64,000 bases of DNA from Amycolatopsis australiensis. Its GTDB lineage: Bacteria; Actinomycetota; Actinomycetes; Mycobacteriales; Pseudonocardiaceae. Each line of letters opens with the position of its first letter. The stretch's first letter is position 1. Below, piece after piece: positions 52,286 to 64,000 of the stretch. The DNA is taken from contig NZ_FPJG01000006.1 in assembly GCF_900119165.1 (NCBI RefSeq), forward strand, positions 4,464,001-4,528,000, given 5' to 3'. The position numbers and the translations under genes are program-made. Below the pieces are notes generated by a model. It saw only the letters and a list, made by a program, of their open reading frames with translations, did no database searches and was not told where the DNA came from.

Positions 52286-53602
52286 ATGTCCGCTGGTACA
52301 CGACCACATCGGCAACAGGCCAGGGCCGCGTTGGCCGGGTGGTTCGGCACCACCGTCGAATTCTACGACTTCTTCGTCTACGGCCTGGCGGCGTCGCTGC
52401 TGTTCCCGAAGGTCTTCTTCCCCGCCGCCGATCCGGTGGTGGGCACGCTGATCTCCCTTTCCAGCTTCGGGGTCGGCTACGTCGCGCGGCCGTTCGGCGC
52501 CCTGCTGTTCGGGCACCTCGGCGACCGGATGGGCCGCAAGTCCATCCTCGTCACCACCCTGATGATGATGGGCGTCGCGACCACCGCGATCGGGCTGCTC
52601 CCGTCGTACGGCACCTGGGGCATCACCGCGCCGGTGCTGCTGGTCGCGCTCAGGATCGTGCAGGGCGTGTCCCTCGGCGGTGAGTCCAGCGGCGCCGTCC
52701 TGCTCACCGTCGAGCACGCCGAGAAGCGCCGGCGCGGGTTCTTCGGCGGCATCCTCAACACCGGCACGGCGGTCGGGACCATCCTGGCCAACGCGATGTT
52801 CCTGCTGGTGGCGCGGCTGCCCGAGGCGGACCTGCTCGCCTGGGGCTGGCGGATCCCGTTCCTGGTGAGCGTGCTGCTCGTCGTCGCCGGGCTGGTGATC
52901 CGGCTCGGCCTGCGGGAGAGCCCGGAGTTCGCGGACGTCAAGGGCAGCGGCGCGGTGCACCGGCTGCCGCTCGTGGACGTCCTGCGCAGGTGCGGCGGCA
53001 CGGTCGCCCTGGTGACGCTGGCGACCCTCGGGGCCGGCGTCATGATCACGGTGACGTCGGTGTACGTGCTGACGTACGGCAAGACCGCGCTGGGCCTGAG
53101 CACGTCGGCGATGCTCGACGTCCTGCTGCCCGGCCTGGTCGTGGTCGTGATCGGCGCGCCGCTGTTCGGCAGGCTGGCCGACCGGATCGGGCCGCGGGCG
53201 GTCTTCGTGGCCACCGCCGCGTCGATGGTCGTGCTCCCGTTCGTCTGGTTCCCGTTGCTGAACACGAAGAACCCGTGGCTGATGCTGCTCGGCTTCGCCG
53301 TGCTGTACATCGGCTACGCGGGCAACTTCGCGATGTTCCCGGTCTACTTTTCGCAGGCGTTCCCGGTTTCGCTGCGGTTCAGCGGGATGGCGATCGGGTT
53401 CACCTTCGGGACGATCTTCGGCAACGCCTTCGCGCCGGCGATCAGCGCGTCCCTGCTGGCGTCGACCGGCACCTGGGTGCCCATCGCCGGGTACATGGCC
53501 GCGGCCTCGGCGGTGAGCCTGGTCGCCGGGCTGCTGCTGCGGGAAGCACGGTCCGGGCAGCCGGAGGTCCTGCGCGAGGAGACCGGGGCACCGGCGGCAT
53601 GA
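52286..53602 (+). CDS. MHS-family metabolite:proton symporter
   Basis: 438 aa, 12 hydrophobic spans. N-terminal AGWFGTTVEFYDFFVYGLAA and FGHLGDRMGRKSILVTTLMM are hallmarks of the ShiA/KgtP/PcaT branch of MFS. Imports an organic or aromatic acid together with protons. ATG 52286 follows CGGAGG. Placed inside the IclR-linked island, it is the likely uptake system for the substrate. Confidence 0.92.
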   Translation: MSAGTRPHRQQARAALAGWFGTTVEFYDFFVYGLAASLLFPKVFFPAADPVVGTLISLSSFGVGYVARPFGALLFGHLGDRMGRKSILVTTLMMMGVATTAIGLLPSYGTWGITAPVLLVALRIVQGVSLGGESSGAVLLTVEHAEKRRRGFFGGILNTGTAVGTILANAMFLLVARLPEADLLAWGWRIPFLVSVLLVVAGLVIRLGLRESPEFADVKGSGAVHRLPLVDVLRRCGGTVALVTLATLGAGVMITVTSVYVLTYGKTALGLSTSAMLDVLLPGLVVVVIGAPLFGRLADRIGPRAVFVATAASMVVLPFVWFPLLNTKNPWLMLLGFAVLYIGYAGNFAMFPVYFSQAFPVSLRFSGMAIGFTFGTIFGNAFAPAISASLLASTGTWVPIAGYMAAASAVSLVAGLLLREARSGQPEVLREETGAPAA

Positions 53603-54597
53603 GGATCGGGGTCCGGGTCCCGCCGTGCGTTCCCGTGCCGGAGGTGGTGGCCTTCGTCCGCGAGGCCGAGCGCCTCGGCTTCGACGACGTGTGGTTCCCG
53701 GACTCGCAGCTGCTGTGGCGAGACGTCTTCGCCACCGCGGCCGCGGCCGCGGCCGGCACGTCGAGGATCGGCCTGGGCACGGCAGTCACGAACGTGGTGA
53801 CCCGGCACCCGTCGGTGGTGGCGGGGGCGGCGCGGACCGTGGCGGAACTCGCGCCCGGCCGGTTCGTGCTCGGTGTCGGCGTGGGCAACAGCTCGGTCGT
53901 CCCGGCCGGGCTCGCCCCGTCGACCCGCACCGGGCTCCGCGCCGGGCTGGACGTGATCCGGTCGCTGCTGGCCGGCGCGGAGGTCGAGTTCGGCGGCGTG
54001 CGGTCGCGGCTGCGCGACCCGGTGGCCGTGCCCCTCCACCTGGCGGCGAGCGGTCCGCGGAACCTCCGCCTGGCCGGCGAGGCCGCGGACGGCGCGATCC
54101 TGCTGTCCGGCGTGGCGCCCGAGCCCCTGCAAGCCGCGCTGCGGCAGGTGGCGGCGGGTGCGGCCGGACGCGATCCGGTGCCGATCACGGTGTCGGCGTT
54201 CTGCCGCGTCACGGACTCGGTGCGACGGGACGCGCGGGAGCTCAAGCCGGTGTGCTCGAGCATCGCGGCCAACGGCGGCGCGGCGTTCCTCGCGGAAGCC
54301 GGGATCCGGGTGCGCGTGCCCGAGCGGTGGCCGGAGCTTCGCCCGGATCTGCTGCACGCCGAGTCGTGGGAAGCCGCGATCCGGGCCTGCGAGTCCGGTG
54401 TGGACGACGACGCGGCCGAGGCGTTCGCCCGCCGGTTCTGCCTGTTCGGCACCGCGGACGAGATCGCGGCGCGGCTGACCGAGCTGAGCCGGTCCGGCGT
54501 GTCGGCGGTGCTGCTGCAGCACGTCGGTTCCTACGACCTGCCACGGCAGCTGATCACCGACTTCGCCGGCCGGGTCCTGCCCGTGCTGAGGCGCTAG
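53599..54597 (+). CDS. LLM-class (F420/flavin-dependent) oxidoreductase
   Basis: 332 aa luciferase-like TIM barrel: VAFVREAERLGFDDVWFPDS, RIGLGTAVTNVVTRHPSVVA, PGRFVLGVGVGNSSVV, and HLAASGPRNLRLAGEAADG. These signatures match F420-dependent methylenetetrahydromethanopterin-reductase-like enzymes. ATG overlaps the symporter stop (ATGA). It could reduce or monooxygenate an intermediate; substrate unknown. Confidence 0.9.
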   Translation: MRIGVRVPPCVPVPEVVAFVREAERLGFDDVWFPDSQLLWRDVFATAAAAAAGTSRIGLGTAVTNVVTRHPSVVAGAARTVAELAPGRFVLGVGVGNSSVVPAGLAPSTRTGLRAGLDVIRSLLAGAEVEFGGVRSRLRDPVAVPLHLAASGPRNLRLAGEAADGAILLSGVAPEPLQAALRQVAAGAAGRDPVPITVSAFCRVTDSVRRDARELKPVCSSIAANGGAAFLAEAGIRVRVPERWPELRPDLLHAESWEAAIRACESGVDDDAAEAFARRFCLFGTADEIAARLTELSRSGVSAVLLQHVGSYDLPRQLITDFAGRVLPVLRR

Positions 54598-54600
54598 GAC

Positions 54601-54676
54601 CGGTCAGGCGCGCGAACCGGCGCCCGACCGTCCTCCGCCACGCCGGCGATCCACCCGCGGTCCGGTCAGAAGACCG
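54601..54676. promoter_or_regulatory. Two weaker copies of the 19-bp IclR-type motif (site F)
   Basis: CGGTCAG-GCGCG-CGAACCG (54601-54619) and CGGTCCG-GTCAG-AAGACCG (54658-54676). They stand before the dead transposase, perhaps the promoter of a gene displaced by the insertion. The rest of 54598-54805 shows no gene. Confidence 0.45.
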
Positions 54677-54805
54677 CGATCCGGTTTCGGGACTGCGTAC
54701 GGTCGCGCCTGCCATTCGGGAGAGGCTCCTGCAGAAGACTCAAAACACCCGGCCCGGGGTGCCAACGACCAGAAGCAGCAGCACACCTAGGAGCTGTCCT
54801 GTGAG

Positions 54806-55587
54806 TCATCGGAGCCAGAGCACGATGGCGGCGATGGTGAGTTCTGCCTGGTAGCAGGCGGCGCGTTTGGCGTAGCGGGTGGCCAGGTCTCGAAACTGCC
54901 TGAGGTGGTCGAAGCAGCGTTCGACCACGTTGCGCTGCGTGTAGACCTCGGGATCGAACGCGGGTGGCCGCCCGCCGCAGGAGCCGTTGGCCGCGCGGCG
55001 GGCGATCTGGTCATCCCGTTCAGGACTGACGAAGGTGATCTGCCGGTCCCGCATCGCCCGACGGGTCGAGGGGTGCGAATACGCCTAGTCCGCGATCACC
55101 GTCTCCGGCCGGCATCGCGGACGACCTCGCCCGAGGCGGGCGAGGCTGATGCCGTCCAGCAGCGGAACCAGCCGCGGATTGTCGCCCGCCTGCCCCGGGT
55201 GTGAGCAGAAACCGCATCGGCAGGCCTCGCCCGTCGACAGCGAGTGGATCTTGGTGCATAGCCCGCCGCGGGATCGCCCGAGTCCTTCGCCGTCGCAGGC
55301 GAGGGCTTCGGCTCCGTCGCTGCATCCCCCTTTTTCCGGCACCAGCCGATTGCTGATGGGCCCGGACCACGCTGGAATCCACCGAGATGATCCATTCGAG
55401 GTCGCCGACGGCGTTCGGGCAGGTCACGCCACGGTGCGCCGGTGCGGAGTTTCCACAAGGTCGCGTTAATGACTTGGCGGTGATCACGCCACCACCGCCC
55501 ACCGCCTTGCCGCGGTGGCAGCAGCGGCTCGATCACCGCCCATGCCCTATCCGTCGACTCACCACGACCTACCACGTCCGCATCCAA
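54806..55587 (-). pseudogene. IS5-like transposase, inactivated
   Basis: Pieces of an IS5-family transposase in several frames: WAVIEPLLPP and INATLWKLRTGAPWRDLPER at the start, SVDSSVVRAHQQSAGAGK in another frame, then a segment ending VIAD and a TAG where relatives continue KAYSHPSTRRAMR, then NVVERCFDHLRQFRDLATRY at the end. At least two frameshifts, a nonsense codon and a deletion of the central DDE region are evident. The left end near 54791 (GAGCTGTCCTGTGAGTCATC) looks like an IS5-type terminal repeat; I could not identify the right one. Confidence 0.85.
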
Positions 55588-55603
55588 CCGGACCGCAGCC
55601 AGA

Positions 55604-56623
55604 TCACTTCCAGGACACGCCCTGACCCGCGAGGTCGAGCGCGATGTCGGTGATCATGTCCTCCTGGCCGCCGACCATGCCGCGGCGGCCGGCTTCGACG
55701 AGGATCGCGCGGGTGTCCAGCCCGTACGTCGAGGCGGCCGCCTCGGCGTGGCGCAGGAAGCTCGAATACACCCCCGCGTACCCGAGGCTCAGGGTTTCGC
55801 GGTCGACGCGGACCTCGCGGTCCTGCAACGGACGCACGAGGTCGTCCGCCGCGTCCATCAGCGGGAACAGCTCGCAGCCGTGGTCCCAGCCCATCAGGTC
55901 GGCCACCGCGATGAACGCTTCCAGCGGGCAGTTGCCCGCGCCGGCGCCTTGGCCGGCCAGGGAGGCGTCGACCCGCACCACGCCGTTCTCCACCGCCACC
56001 ACGCTGTTGGCCACGCCGAGGGCGAGGTTGTGGTGGGCGTGGATGCCGATCTGCGTGTCCGGCTCGAGGACGTCCCGGTAGGCGCGGACCCGGTCCCGCA
56101 CGCCGTCCATGGTCAGGCGGCCGCCGGAGTCGGTGACGTAGACGCACGCCGCGCCGTAGGACTCCATCAGTTTCGCCTGCCCGGCCAGCTCTTCCGGCCC
56201 GGCCATGTGCGACATCATCAGGAACCCGGCGACGTCCATGCCGAGCTCGCGGGCGGCGCCGATGTGCTGGGCGGCGATGTCGGCCTCGGTGCAGTGCGTC
56301 GCGATCCGGACCGAACGGACGCCGAGCCGGTGCGCCTGGCGCAGGTCGTGCAGCGTGCCGATCCCGGGCAGCAGCAGGGTGGTGGGGACGGCGTGGCGGG
56401 TGACGTCGCAGACTGCCTCGATCCATTCCCAGTCGGTGTGCGCGCCGACGCCGTAGTTGATGCTGGACCCGGACAGCCCGTCGCCGTGGGCGATTTCGAC
56501 GGCGGCGACGCCGGCCGCGTCGAGCGCGCCGGCGATGGCCCGGGCCTGCTCGACGGTGTAGCGGTGCCGGATGGCGTGCATGCCGTCCCGCAGGGTGACG
56601 TCCTGGACGTACAGGTCGGTCAT
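55604..56623 (-). CDS. mhpE: 4-hydroxy-2-oxovalerate aldolase
   Basis: 339 aa DRE-TIM aldolase: [18 protein letters not shown] at the start, metal ligands in [14 protein letters not shown], and C-terminal [19 protein letters not shown]. Splits 4-hydroxy-2-oxopentanoate into pyruvate and acetaldehyde, which is channelled to the acylating dehydrogenase encoded upstream; the ATG overlaps that stop (ATGA). Last gene of the lower meta-cleavage operon; the dead IS lies 17 bp downstream. Confidence 0.96.
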   Translation of the reverse strand: MTDLYVQDVTLRDGMHAIRHRYTVEQARAIAGALDAAGVAAVEIAHGDGLSGSSINYGVGAHTDWEWIEAVCDVTRHAVPTTLLLPGIGTLHDLRQAHRLGVRSVRIATHCTEADIAAQHIGAARELGMDVAGFLMMSHMAGPEELAGQAKLMESYGAACVYVTDSGGRLTMDGVRDRVRAYRDVLEPDTQIGIHAHHNLALGVANSVVAVENGVVRVDASLAGQGAGAGNCPLEAFIAVADLMGWDHGCELFPLMDAADDLVRPLQDREVRVDRETLSLGYAGVYSSFLRHAEAAASTYGLDTRAILVEAGRRGMVGGQEDMITDIALDLAGQGVSWK

Positions 56624-57555
56624 CGGACTGCCTCCTGGTGCGCGGCCATGCGTTCGGCGGTCCGCAGCGCCGCCGAGGTCATGATGTCGAGGTTCCCGGC
56701 GTAGGCCGGCAGGTAGTGCGCGGCGCCCTCGACCTCGAGGAACACCGAGACCTTGACCGCGTCGCCCGCCGGGACCAGCCGGTGCAGGGGATCGTCGGCG
56801 GCGACGCGGGCGAACTGGACCTTCTGCTTGAGCCGGTAACCGGGAACGTAGGCCTGCACCCGCCCGACCATCTCTTCGATCGACGCGGTGACAGCGCCGG
56901 TGTCCAGAGCGTCCATGTCGGACACCAGGCAGTGCACGGTGTCGCGCATGATCAGCGGCGGTTCGGCGGGGTTGAGGATGATGATGGCCTTGCCGCGGGC
57001 GGCACCGCCGACCTGCTCGATCGCGGCCGCGGTGGTTTCGGTGAATTCGTCGATGTTGGCGCGCGTTCCCGGGCCGGCCGAGCGGGAGGAGATGGACGCG
57101 ATGATCTCGCCGTAGTGCACGGGGGTCACCGCGCCGACGGCGGCCACGATCGGGATGGTGGCCTGGCCGCCGCAGGTGACCATGTTGACGTTGGCGGCGC
57201 CGAGGTGCGCGCCGAGGTTGACCGGCGGCACGACGTACGGTCCCAGTGCCGCGGGCGTGAGGTCGACGACCGTGCGGCCGAGGGCACGCAGGACCTCGTC
57301 GTGGCGGCGGTGCGCGCCCGCGGACGTGGCGTCGAAGACGTACCGGACGTCGGCGAACTCGTCGAGCCGGACGAGCCCGTCGACGCCGTCGTGGGTGGTG
57401 GCGACCTTGAGGCGGCGGGCGCGGGCGAGGCCGTCGGAATCGGGGTCGATCCCGGCCATGGCCACGACGTCGAGGTGGTCCGACAGCCGCAGCAGCTTGA
57501 TCATCAGGTCGGTGCCGATGTTGCCGGAGCCGATGATCGCGACTTTCGTGCTCAT
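56620..57555 (-). CDS. mhpF: Acetaldehyde dehydrogenase (acylating)
   Basis: 311 aa. NAD motif [20 protein letters not shown], catalytic Cys in [16 protein letters not shown], and the C-terminal [14 protein letters not shown]. Converts acetaldehyde to acetyl-CoA with NAD+ and CoA, in complex with the aldolase. ATG overlaps the hydratase stop. Confidence 0.96.
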   Translation of the reverse strand: MSTKVAIIGSGNIGTDLMIKLLRLSDHLDVVAMAGIDPDSDGLARARRLKVATTHDGVDGLVRLDEFADVRYVFDATSAGAHRRHDEVLRALGRTVVDLTPAALGPYVVPPVNLGAHLGAANVNMVTCGGQATIPIVAAVGAVTPVHYGEIIASISSRSAGPGTRANIDEFTETTAAAIEQVGGAARGKAIIILNPAEPPLIMRDTVHCLVSDMDALDTGAVTASIEEMVGRVQAYVPGYRLKQKVQFARVAADDPLHRLVPAGDAVKVSVFLEVEGAAHYLPAYAGNLDIMTSAALRTAERMAAHQEAVR

Positions 57556-58343
57556 GCGGCTGCCCCTTCGAAGCTGACCGTGACGTCGCCGAGCCCGGAG
57601 ATCCGGGCGGTGAAGACGTCGCCGGGGACGGCGGCGACCATGGGGCCCAGCGCGCCGGTGAGGACGATGTCGCCGGCGCGCAGCGGTTCGCCGCGGCGGG
57701 CCAGTGCCGAGGCGAGCCAGGCCGCGGCGTTCAGCGGGTCACCCAGGCAGTCCCGGCCGGTGCCTTGCGAGACGAGTTCGTCCCCGCGCAGCAGCCGCAT
57801 CTCGACGTCGGCCGGCTCGACGGCGTCGGGCGACTCGCGGGTGTCGCCGAGGACGAACAGCCCGGAGGAAGCGTTGTCGGCGACCGTGTCGACGATGGTG
57901 ATGTCCCAGCCGGCGATCCGGCTGTCGACGATCTCCAGCGCGGGGGCGAGAAACGCCGTGGCCGCGCGGACGTCGGCGGCCGAGCAGTCCGGACCCGGCA
58001 GGCCGGCGCCGAGGACCAGCGCGATCTCCGCCTCCACCTTGGGCTGCAGCACCCTTCCGGCCGGGACGGTGCCGCCGTCGCCGAGCGCCATGTCGGCGAA
58101 CAATGCCCCGAAGTCGGGCTGGTCGACACCCAGCTGCCGTTGCACGGCCGGCGAGGTCAGGCCGATCTTGCGCCCGACGAGCCGGTGCCCGGCCGCGAGC
58201 CGGCGTTGCGTGGCGAGCCGCTGCACGGCGTAGGCGGCGTCGATGTCGCCGTCGGCGAACAGATCACGGATCGGCGGGCACGGCGTGGCGCGGGCGGCCG
58301 CGGCCGCCAGCGCCTCCGCGGCTCGGGGGACGGCGTCGTTCAT
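57552..58343 (-). CDS. mhpD: 2-keto-4-pentenoate hydratase
   Basis: 263 aa of the fumarylacetoacetase/hydratase fold: [20 protein letters not shown], metal-binding [11 protein letters not shown] and [14 protein letters not shown]. Hydrates 2-hydroxypenta-2,4-dienoate to 4-hydroxy-2-oxovalerate. ATG 58343 follows GGAGG. First gene of mhpD-F-E, divergent from IclR 3. Its substrate would come from the dioxygenase and hydrolase at 39.7-42.8 kb. Confidence 0.95.
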   Translation of the reverse strand: MNDAVPRAAEALAAAAARATPCPPIRDLFADGDIDAAYAVQRLATQRRLAAGHRLVGRKIGLTSPAVQRQLGVDQPDFGALFADMALGDGGTVPAGRVLQPKVEAEIALVLGAGLPGPDCSAADVRAATAFLAPALEIVDSRIAGWDITIVDTVADNASSGLFVLGDTRESPDAVEPADVEMRLLRGDELVSQGTGRDCLGDPLNAAAWLASALARRGEPLRAGDIVLTGALGPMVAAVPGDVFTARISGLGDVTVSFEGAAA

Positions 58344-58389
58344 CGGGACCTCCGCAGCAGGGATTGTGACCTGCCAGGTATAGGTCCCG
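58344..58389. promoter_or_regulatory. Nested inverted repeats in the mhpD/IclR 3 promoter
   Basis: Outer arms CGGGACCT (58344-58351) and AGGTCCCG (58382-58389) enclose the 11-bp palindrome ACCTG-C-CAGGT (58369-58379). Different from the CGGTCCG family, so IclR 3 probably reads its own operator. Confidence 0.55.
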
Positions 58390-58416
58390 CCGCGACGGTG
58401 TGCCAAAGTTCGTACC

Positions 58417-59175
58417 GTGACACGGAACAGCCAGAGCGGCAACATGCTCGACAAAGCGGCTGCCGTCCTGGATGTCTACCGGCCGGACGGCGGTTCGTTC
58501 CGTCTGACGGAACTCGCGGCGCGGGCGGGGCTGACCAAGACGACGGCGTTCCGCCTGGTGGGCGACCTCGTCCGGCTGGGCCTCCTGGAACGCGCGGGGG
58601 AGCGGTACCGGCTGGGCGGCACGCTGTTCGAGCTGGGTTCCCTCGTGCCCCGCCGGCACGACCTCCGCGAGGCCGCGCTGCCGTTCCTGCAGGACCTGTT
58701 CGAGAGCACCCGCCAGACCGTCCATTTCGGAATCCGGGACGACCGCGAAGTCGTGTACCTGGAACGGATCCACGGCCACGACGCGGTGCCGCTGCCCTCC
58801 CGCATCGGCGGCAGGCTCCCGCTCACGTGCACGGCGATCGGCAAGGCGCTGCTGGCGTTCTCCGAGCCCGGGCTGGCGGCGGCGATCCTCGCGGACCCGC
58901 TGCCGCGGCTGACGCCGTCCTCGATCACCGACCCGGTCCGGCTGCGCACGGCTCTGGAGCAGACGCAGGTGTCCGGCCTGGCGTACGAGGAGCAGGAGGC
59001 CACGCCCGGCGTGAGCTGCATCGCCGCACCGGTGTTCAGCGGCGCGGTCGCCGTGGCGGCGTTGTCGGTGGCGGTCCCGCGCGAGCAGTTCCGCCCGGCG
59101 CACCTGGCCCCGGCGGTCCGGACGGCCGCGCTGGGCCTGTCGCGGACGCTGCGCCGCACCGCCGAGCCGGCCTGA
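58417..59175 (+). CDS. IclR-family regulator 3
   Basis: 252 aa. HTH (SFRLTELAARAGLTKTTAFR) and effector domain (QTVHFGIRDDREVVYLERIH; CTAIGKALLAFSEPGLAAAI). GTG 58417. Divergent from mhpD and probably its regulator. Less similar to IclR 1 and 2 than they are to each other. Confidence 0.92.
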   Translation: MTRNSQSGNMLDKAAAVLDVYRPDGGSFRLTELAARAGLTKTTAFRLVGDLVRLGLLERAGERYRLGGTLFELGSLVPRRHDLREAALPFLQDLFESTRQTVHFGIRDDREVVYLERIHGHDAVPLPSRIGGRLPLTCTAIGKALLAFSEPGLAAAILADPLPRLTPSSITDPVRLRTALEQTQVSGLAYEEQEATPGVSCIAAPVFSGAVAVAALSVAVPREQFRPAHLAPAVRTAALGLSRTLRRTAEPA

Positions 59176-59218
59176 ACGAAGACCGTTCGCCCCGGTCGTC
59201 TCCGCCGCGGCCACCGCT

Positions 59219-59310
59219 GGTGCCGTCGCCCCGGCACTACGCCGCCAACAGCCTGCCCAGCGGGCACCCGGCCATCGCGCTGACCGCCCTGCTGGTGGCG
59301 TCCCACCGCC
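59219..59310 (+). pseudogene. PAP2-type phosphatase fragment
   Basis: A short plus-strand segment (HYAANSLPSGHPAIALTALL) carries the PSGH motif 2 of PAP2 membrane phosphatases, then loses similarity. No motif 1 or 3 is seen, so it is a relic. The remainder of 59176-59422 holds nothing else recognisable. Confidence 0.45.
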
Positions 59311-59422
59311 GGCGGGGCGTGGTCCTCTTCCTCCTGCTGTCCGGACGTCGCTCCGCGGCGCGGGCGCGATCACCGGCCGGGCCGTGGCGGTGGCCTGGGT
59401 GACGCCCGCCTGGCGGCCCCGG

Positions 59423-62167
<2,745 letters not shown>

Positions 62168-62260
62168 TCATGTAAAGGATCGACATTTTCGCTAGCCGGT
62201 TTGGCGGCGCTTGCCGAGGCCGTCCGTCGTAACCCGCCGGGACGGACTGGACAGAGCTGT

Positions 62261-62274
62261 TGGGAGCGCTCTCA
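62261..62274. promoter_or_regulatory. CebR-like operator box 2
   Basis: TGGGAGCGCTCTCA, one mismatch from the same palindrome, 134 bp from box 1 and 86 bp before the RecB-like gene. Cooperative looping with box 1 is possible. Confidence 0.75.
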
Positions 62275-62359
62275 GGATAGGCTGCCGCCGCGAGGTACTG
62301 CGGCGTGTCCGGCCCGGGCTGCTCCGACCGGGTGTACCGCCGTGTCAGACTGCCGGGCG

Positions 62360-64000
62360 ATGCACACCCCAGCCGATCTCGCCGACCTGCTCGAATGCGA
62401 ACACCGCAGCCTGCTCAACCTGGCCGCGGACCTGCCGGGCGCGCCGCGGCCCGCGCCCGACCCCGCCGCCGGCCGGCGCCGGCGCGCCGCCGCCCGGGTC
62501 ATGCTCGCCCGCCTGCGCCGGGAAGGCCACGACGTCTTCGAGATCGACACCCGGGACCGCGTCGCCGCCGCCGAGGCCACCGCGGCGGCGCTGTGGTCGG
62601 GCGCGGCCGTGATCCACCCGGCCGTCCTCCACGACGAGGATTTCTCCGGCGTCGCGGACTTCCTGATCCAAGACGGCGAAGGCCGCTACGAGGTCCACGA
62701 CGCGGAACCGGCCCGGCAGGCCAAGCCCGCGGCGGTGGTCCGCCTGATCGCGTTCGCCGACGCGCTGCGCCGGGCGGGCTGGCCGACCGGCCCGCACGTG
62801 TACCTGCGCCTGGGTGACGGCAGTGCCCGCACCTTCCGCAGCGAGGACTTCCGGCCCCTGGTGGACCGGCTGCGAGCCCGGCTGCGCGGCCGCACACCGG
62901 CGTTGCCGGCGCCGTTGTGGGCCGACGAACGCCCGGCCTGCGCCGGCTGCGGGTACGCCCGCCACTGCGCGTCGGGCCGGGAAGCCGACCGCGACCTCAT
63001 GCTCGTCGCCGGGATGCGCGGCGACCAGCGCCGCAAGCTCGTCGCCGCGGGGCTGGGCTCCGTCGAGGCGCTCGCGGCGGCCACGCCGGGCGACCGGCCG
63101 CGGGACCTGTCCGTCACCGCGTTCACCGCCCTGCGCGCGCAGGCCGCACTGCAGCTGCGGCAGGACACCACGGGCGAGGTCAGCTACGAGATCGTCGATC
63201 CTGACGCGCTGGCCGCCCTGCCGGCCCCCGCGCCGGGCGACGTCTTCGCCGATCTCGCCGGTGACCCGCACGCGCTGGCGGGCGAAGGGCTGGAGTTCCT
63301 CTTCGGCGCCCTGACCCCGGGCGGTGACCAGCGGTTCACGCCGTTCTGGGCGCACAGCCGCGCCGAGGAGAAGCGCGCCTTCGAGCAGTTCGTCGACTTC
63401 GCCGCCGCGCGGGTCGCCGAGCACCCCGGCTCGCACGTCTACCACTACGGGCCGTACGAAGTCACGGCGATCAAGCGGCTCGCCGCCGTGCACGGCACCC
63501 GCGAGGAAACCGTCGACCAGCTGCTGCGCGGGGGCGCGCTGGTGGATCTGCACACGGTGGTCCGCAAGGCGTTGCGGGTCTCGCAGCGGTCGTATTCGAT
63601 CCGCCACCTCGAGCCGCTCTACCGGCCGGGCACCCGCGAAGGCGACGCGAAGACCGCGCTCTCGGACGTCGAGGCCTACGAGGAGTACCTGCTGGTCACG
63701 CGGTCCGCCGAGCCGGACCGCGCGGAGGAGGTCCTGCGCGGCATCGTCGGGGACAGCGAGGAGGACTGCGTCTCGGCGCTGCGGCTGTTCGAGTTCCTGC
63801 ACCAGGTCCGGGCCGACGCCGGCATCGAGCCCGGGTCCGCGGCGGAGGAGCCGCCCGAGGACGCGCTGCTGCGCGCGGCGGAGGAGGACGTCGCCGCCGA
63901 GCGCCGGGCCGAACGCGCCGCGCGGCTGGCCGCGCTCGTCGACCCGCTGCTCGACGGCCTGCCGGACGACCCGGACGAGTTCACCGCCGACGAGCGGGCC
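62360..64000 (+). CDS. TM0106-family RecB-like nuclease (helicase fusion), 3' end outside window
   Basis: The first 547 codons of a long protein. The N-terminal RecB/Cas4-like region has Cys13 (LLECEHRSLLNL) and a later CAGCGYARHC, a four-cysteine set that in Cas4/AddB proteins binds [4Fe-4S]. A ribonuclease H-like segment follows (DVFADLAGDPHALAGEGLEF; HVYHYGPYEVTAIKRLAAVH). Full-length members continue into a superfamily I helicase, which would lie beyond the window. Probably DNA repair or nucleic acid processing. ATG 62360 has no strong Shine-Dalgarno. Confidence 0.82.
   Translation, partial: MHTPADLADLLECEHRSLLNLAADLPGAPRPAPDPAAGRRRRAAARVMLARLRREGHDVFEIDTRDRVAAAEATAAALWSGAAVIHPAVLHDEDFSGVADFLIQDGEGRYEVHDAEPARQAKPAAVVRLIAFADALRRAGWPTGPHVYLRLGDGSARTFRSEDFRPLVDRLRARLRGRTPALPAPLWADERPACAGCGYARHCASGREADRDLMLVAGMRGDQRRKLVAAGLGSVEALAAATPGDRPRDLSVTAFTALRAQAALQLRQDTTGEVSYEIVDPDALAALPAPAPGDVFADLAGDPHALAGEGLEFLFGALTPGGDQRFTPFWAHSRAEEKRAFEQFVDFAAARVAEHPGSHVYHYGPYEVTAIKRLAAVHGTREETVDQLLRGGALVDLHTVVRKALRVSQRSYSIRHLEPLYRPGTREGDAKTALSDVEAYEEYLLVTRSAEPDRAEEVLRGIVGDSEEDCVSALRLFEFLHQVRADAGIEPGSAAEEPPEDALLRAAEEDVAAERRAERAARLAALVDPLLDGLPDDPDEFTADERA

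Overview
The window is high-GC DNA with frequent GTG and occasional TTG starts, stop/start overlaps of the ATGA or GTGA kind, twin-arginine export, FadR/IclR/TetR regulators and LLM and 7Fe-ferredoxin genes. This fits a filamentous actinomycete. Amycolatopsis or another Pseudonocardiaceae member is my inference from gene style, not something a marker gene proves. No rRNA, tRNA or CRISPR array is visible.

Layout. (1) 1-5.0 kb: two tandem receptor-type kinase genes whose catalytic loops lack the HRD aspartate, small membrane or secreted proteins, and gene debris. (2) 5.0-9.6 kb: a FadR-type regulator facing a sugar ABC transporter locus that has lost most of its binding protein and one permease, followed by a 639-aa enzyme-like protein. 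(3) 9.6-11.2 kb: a long non-coding stretch and a zinc-ribbon/HTH gene pair closed by a strong terminator. (4) 11.4-35.3 kb: a type II (aromatic) polyketide gene cluster. (5) 35.3-37.0 kb: a secreted carboxylesterase. (6) 37.0-54.7 kb: an aromatic-degradation island with two paralogous IclR regulators. (7) 54.8-59.2 kb: a dead IS5-like transposase, then the lower meta-cleavage operon mhpD-mhpF-mhpE with its own IclR gene. (8) 59.2-64 kb: a GH9 cellulase behind CebR-like boxes, and the start of a RecB-like nuclease gene.

Polyketide cluster. It carries its own acyl-CoA carboxylase (beta, epsilon, and alpha with biotin carrier) for malonyl-CoA. A KSIII-like protein with Ser in place of Cys plus a free acyltransferase resembles the DpsC/DpsD starter pair. 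The core is KS, chain length factor and ACP, with a C9-type ketoreductase, a didomain aromatase/cyclase and a TcmI-type cyclase. Tailoring genes are two class A flavin monooxygenases, a P450 with ferredoxin and ferredoxin reductase, an SDR with an altered catalytic Tyr, a Tat-exported multicopper oxidase, a cupin and a questin-oxidase-like protein. A TetR/MFS pair with a tandem-repeat operator supplies export and control. No glycosyltransferase, methyltransferase or SARP activator is present, so the predicted product is a heavily oxidised, undecorated aromatic polyketide. I cannot name it.

Catabolic island. A Rieske oxygenase (resembling CarAa of carbazole dioxygenase) with ferredoxin and reductase, an MhpB-like extradiol dioxygenase and an MhpC-like hydrolase would feed mhpD/F/E, giving pyruvate and acetyl-CoA. 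A CoA ligase, CoA-transferase and enoyl-CoA hydratase suggest side-chain activation. A 19-bp inverted repeat, CGGTCCG-N5-CGGACCG or a close variant, recurs in six intergenic regions and probably marks one IclR regulon. Several enzymes of this island keep their fold but have lost canonical catalytic residues.
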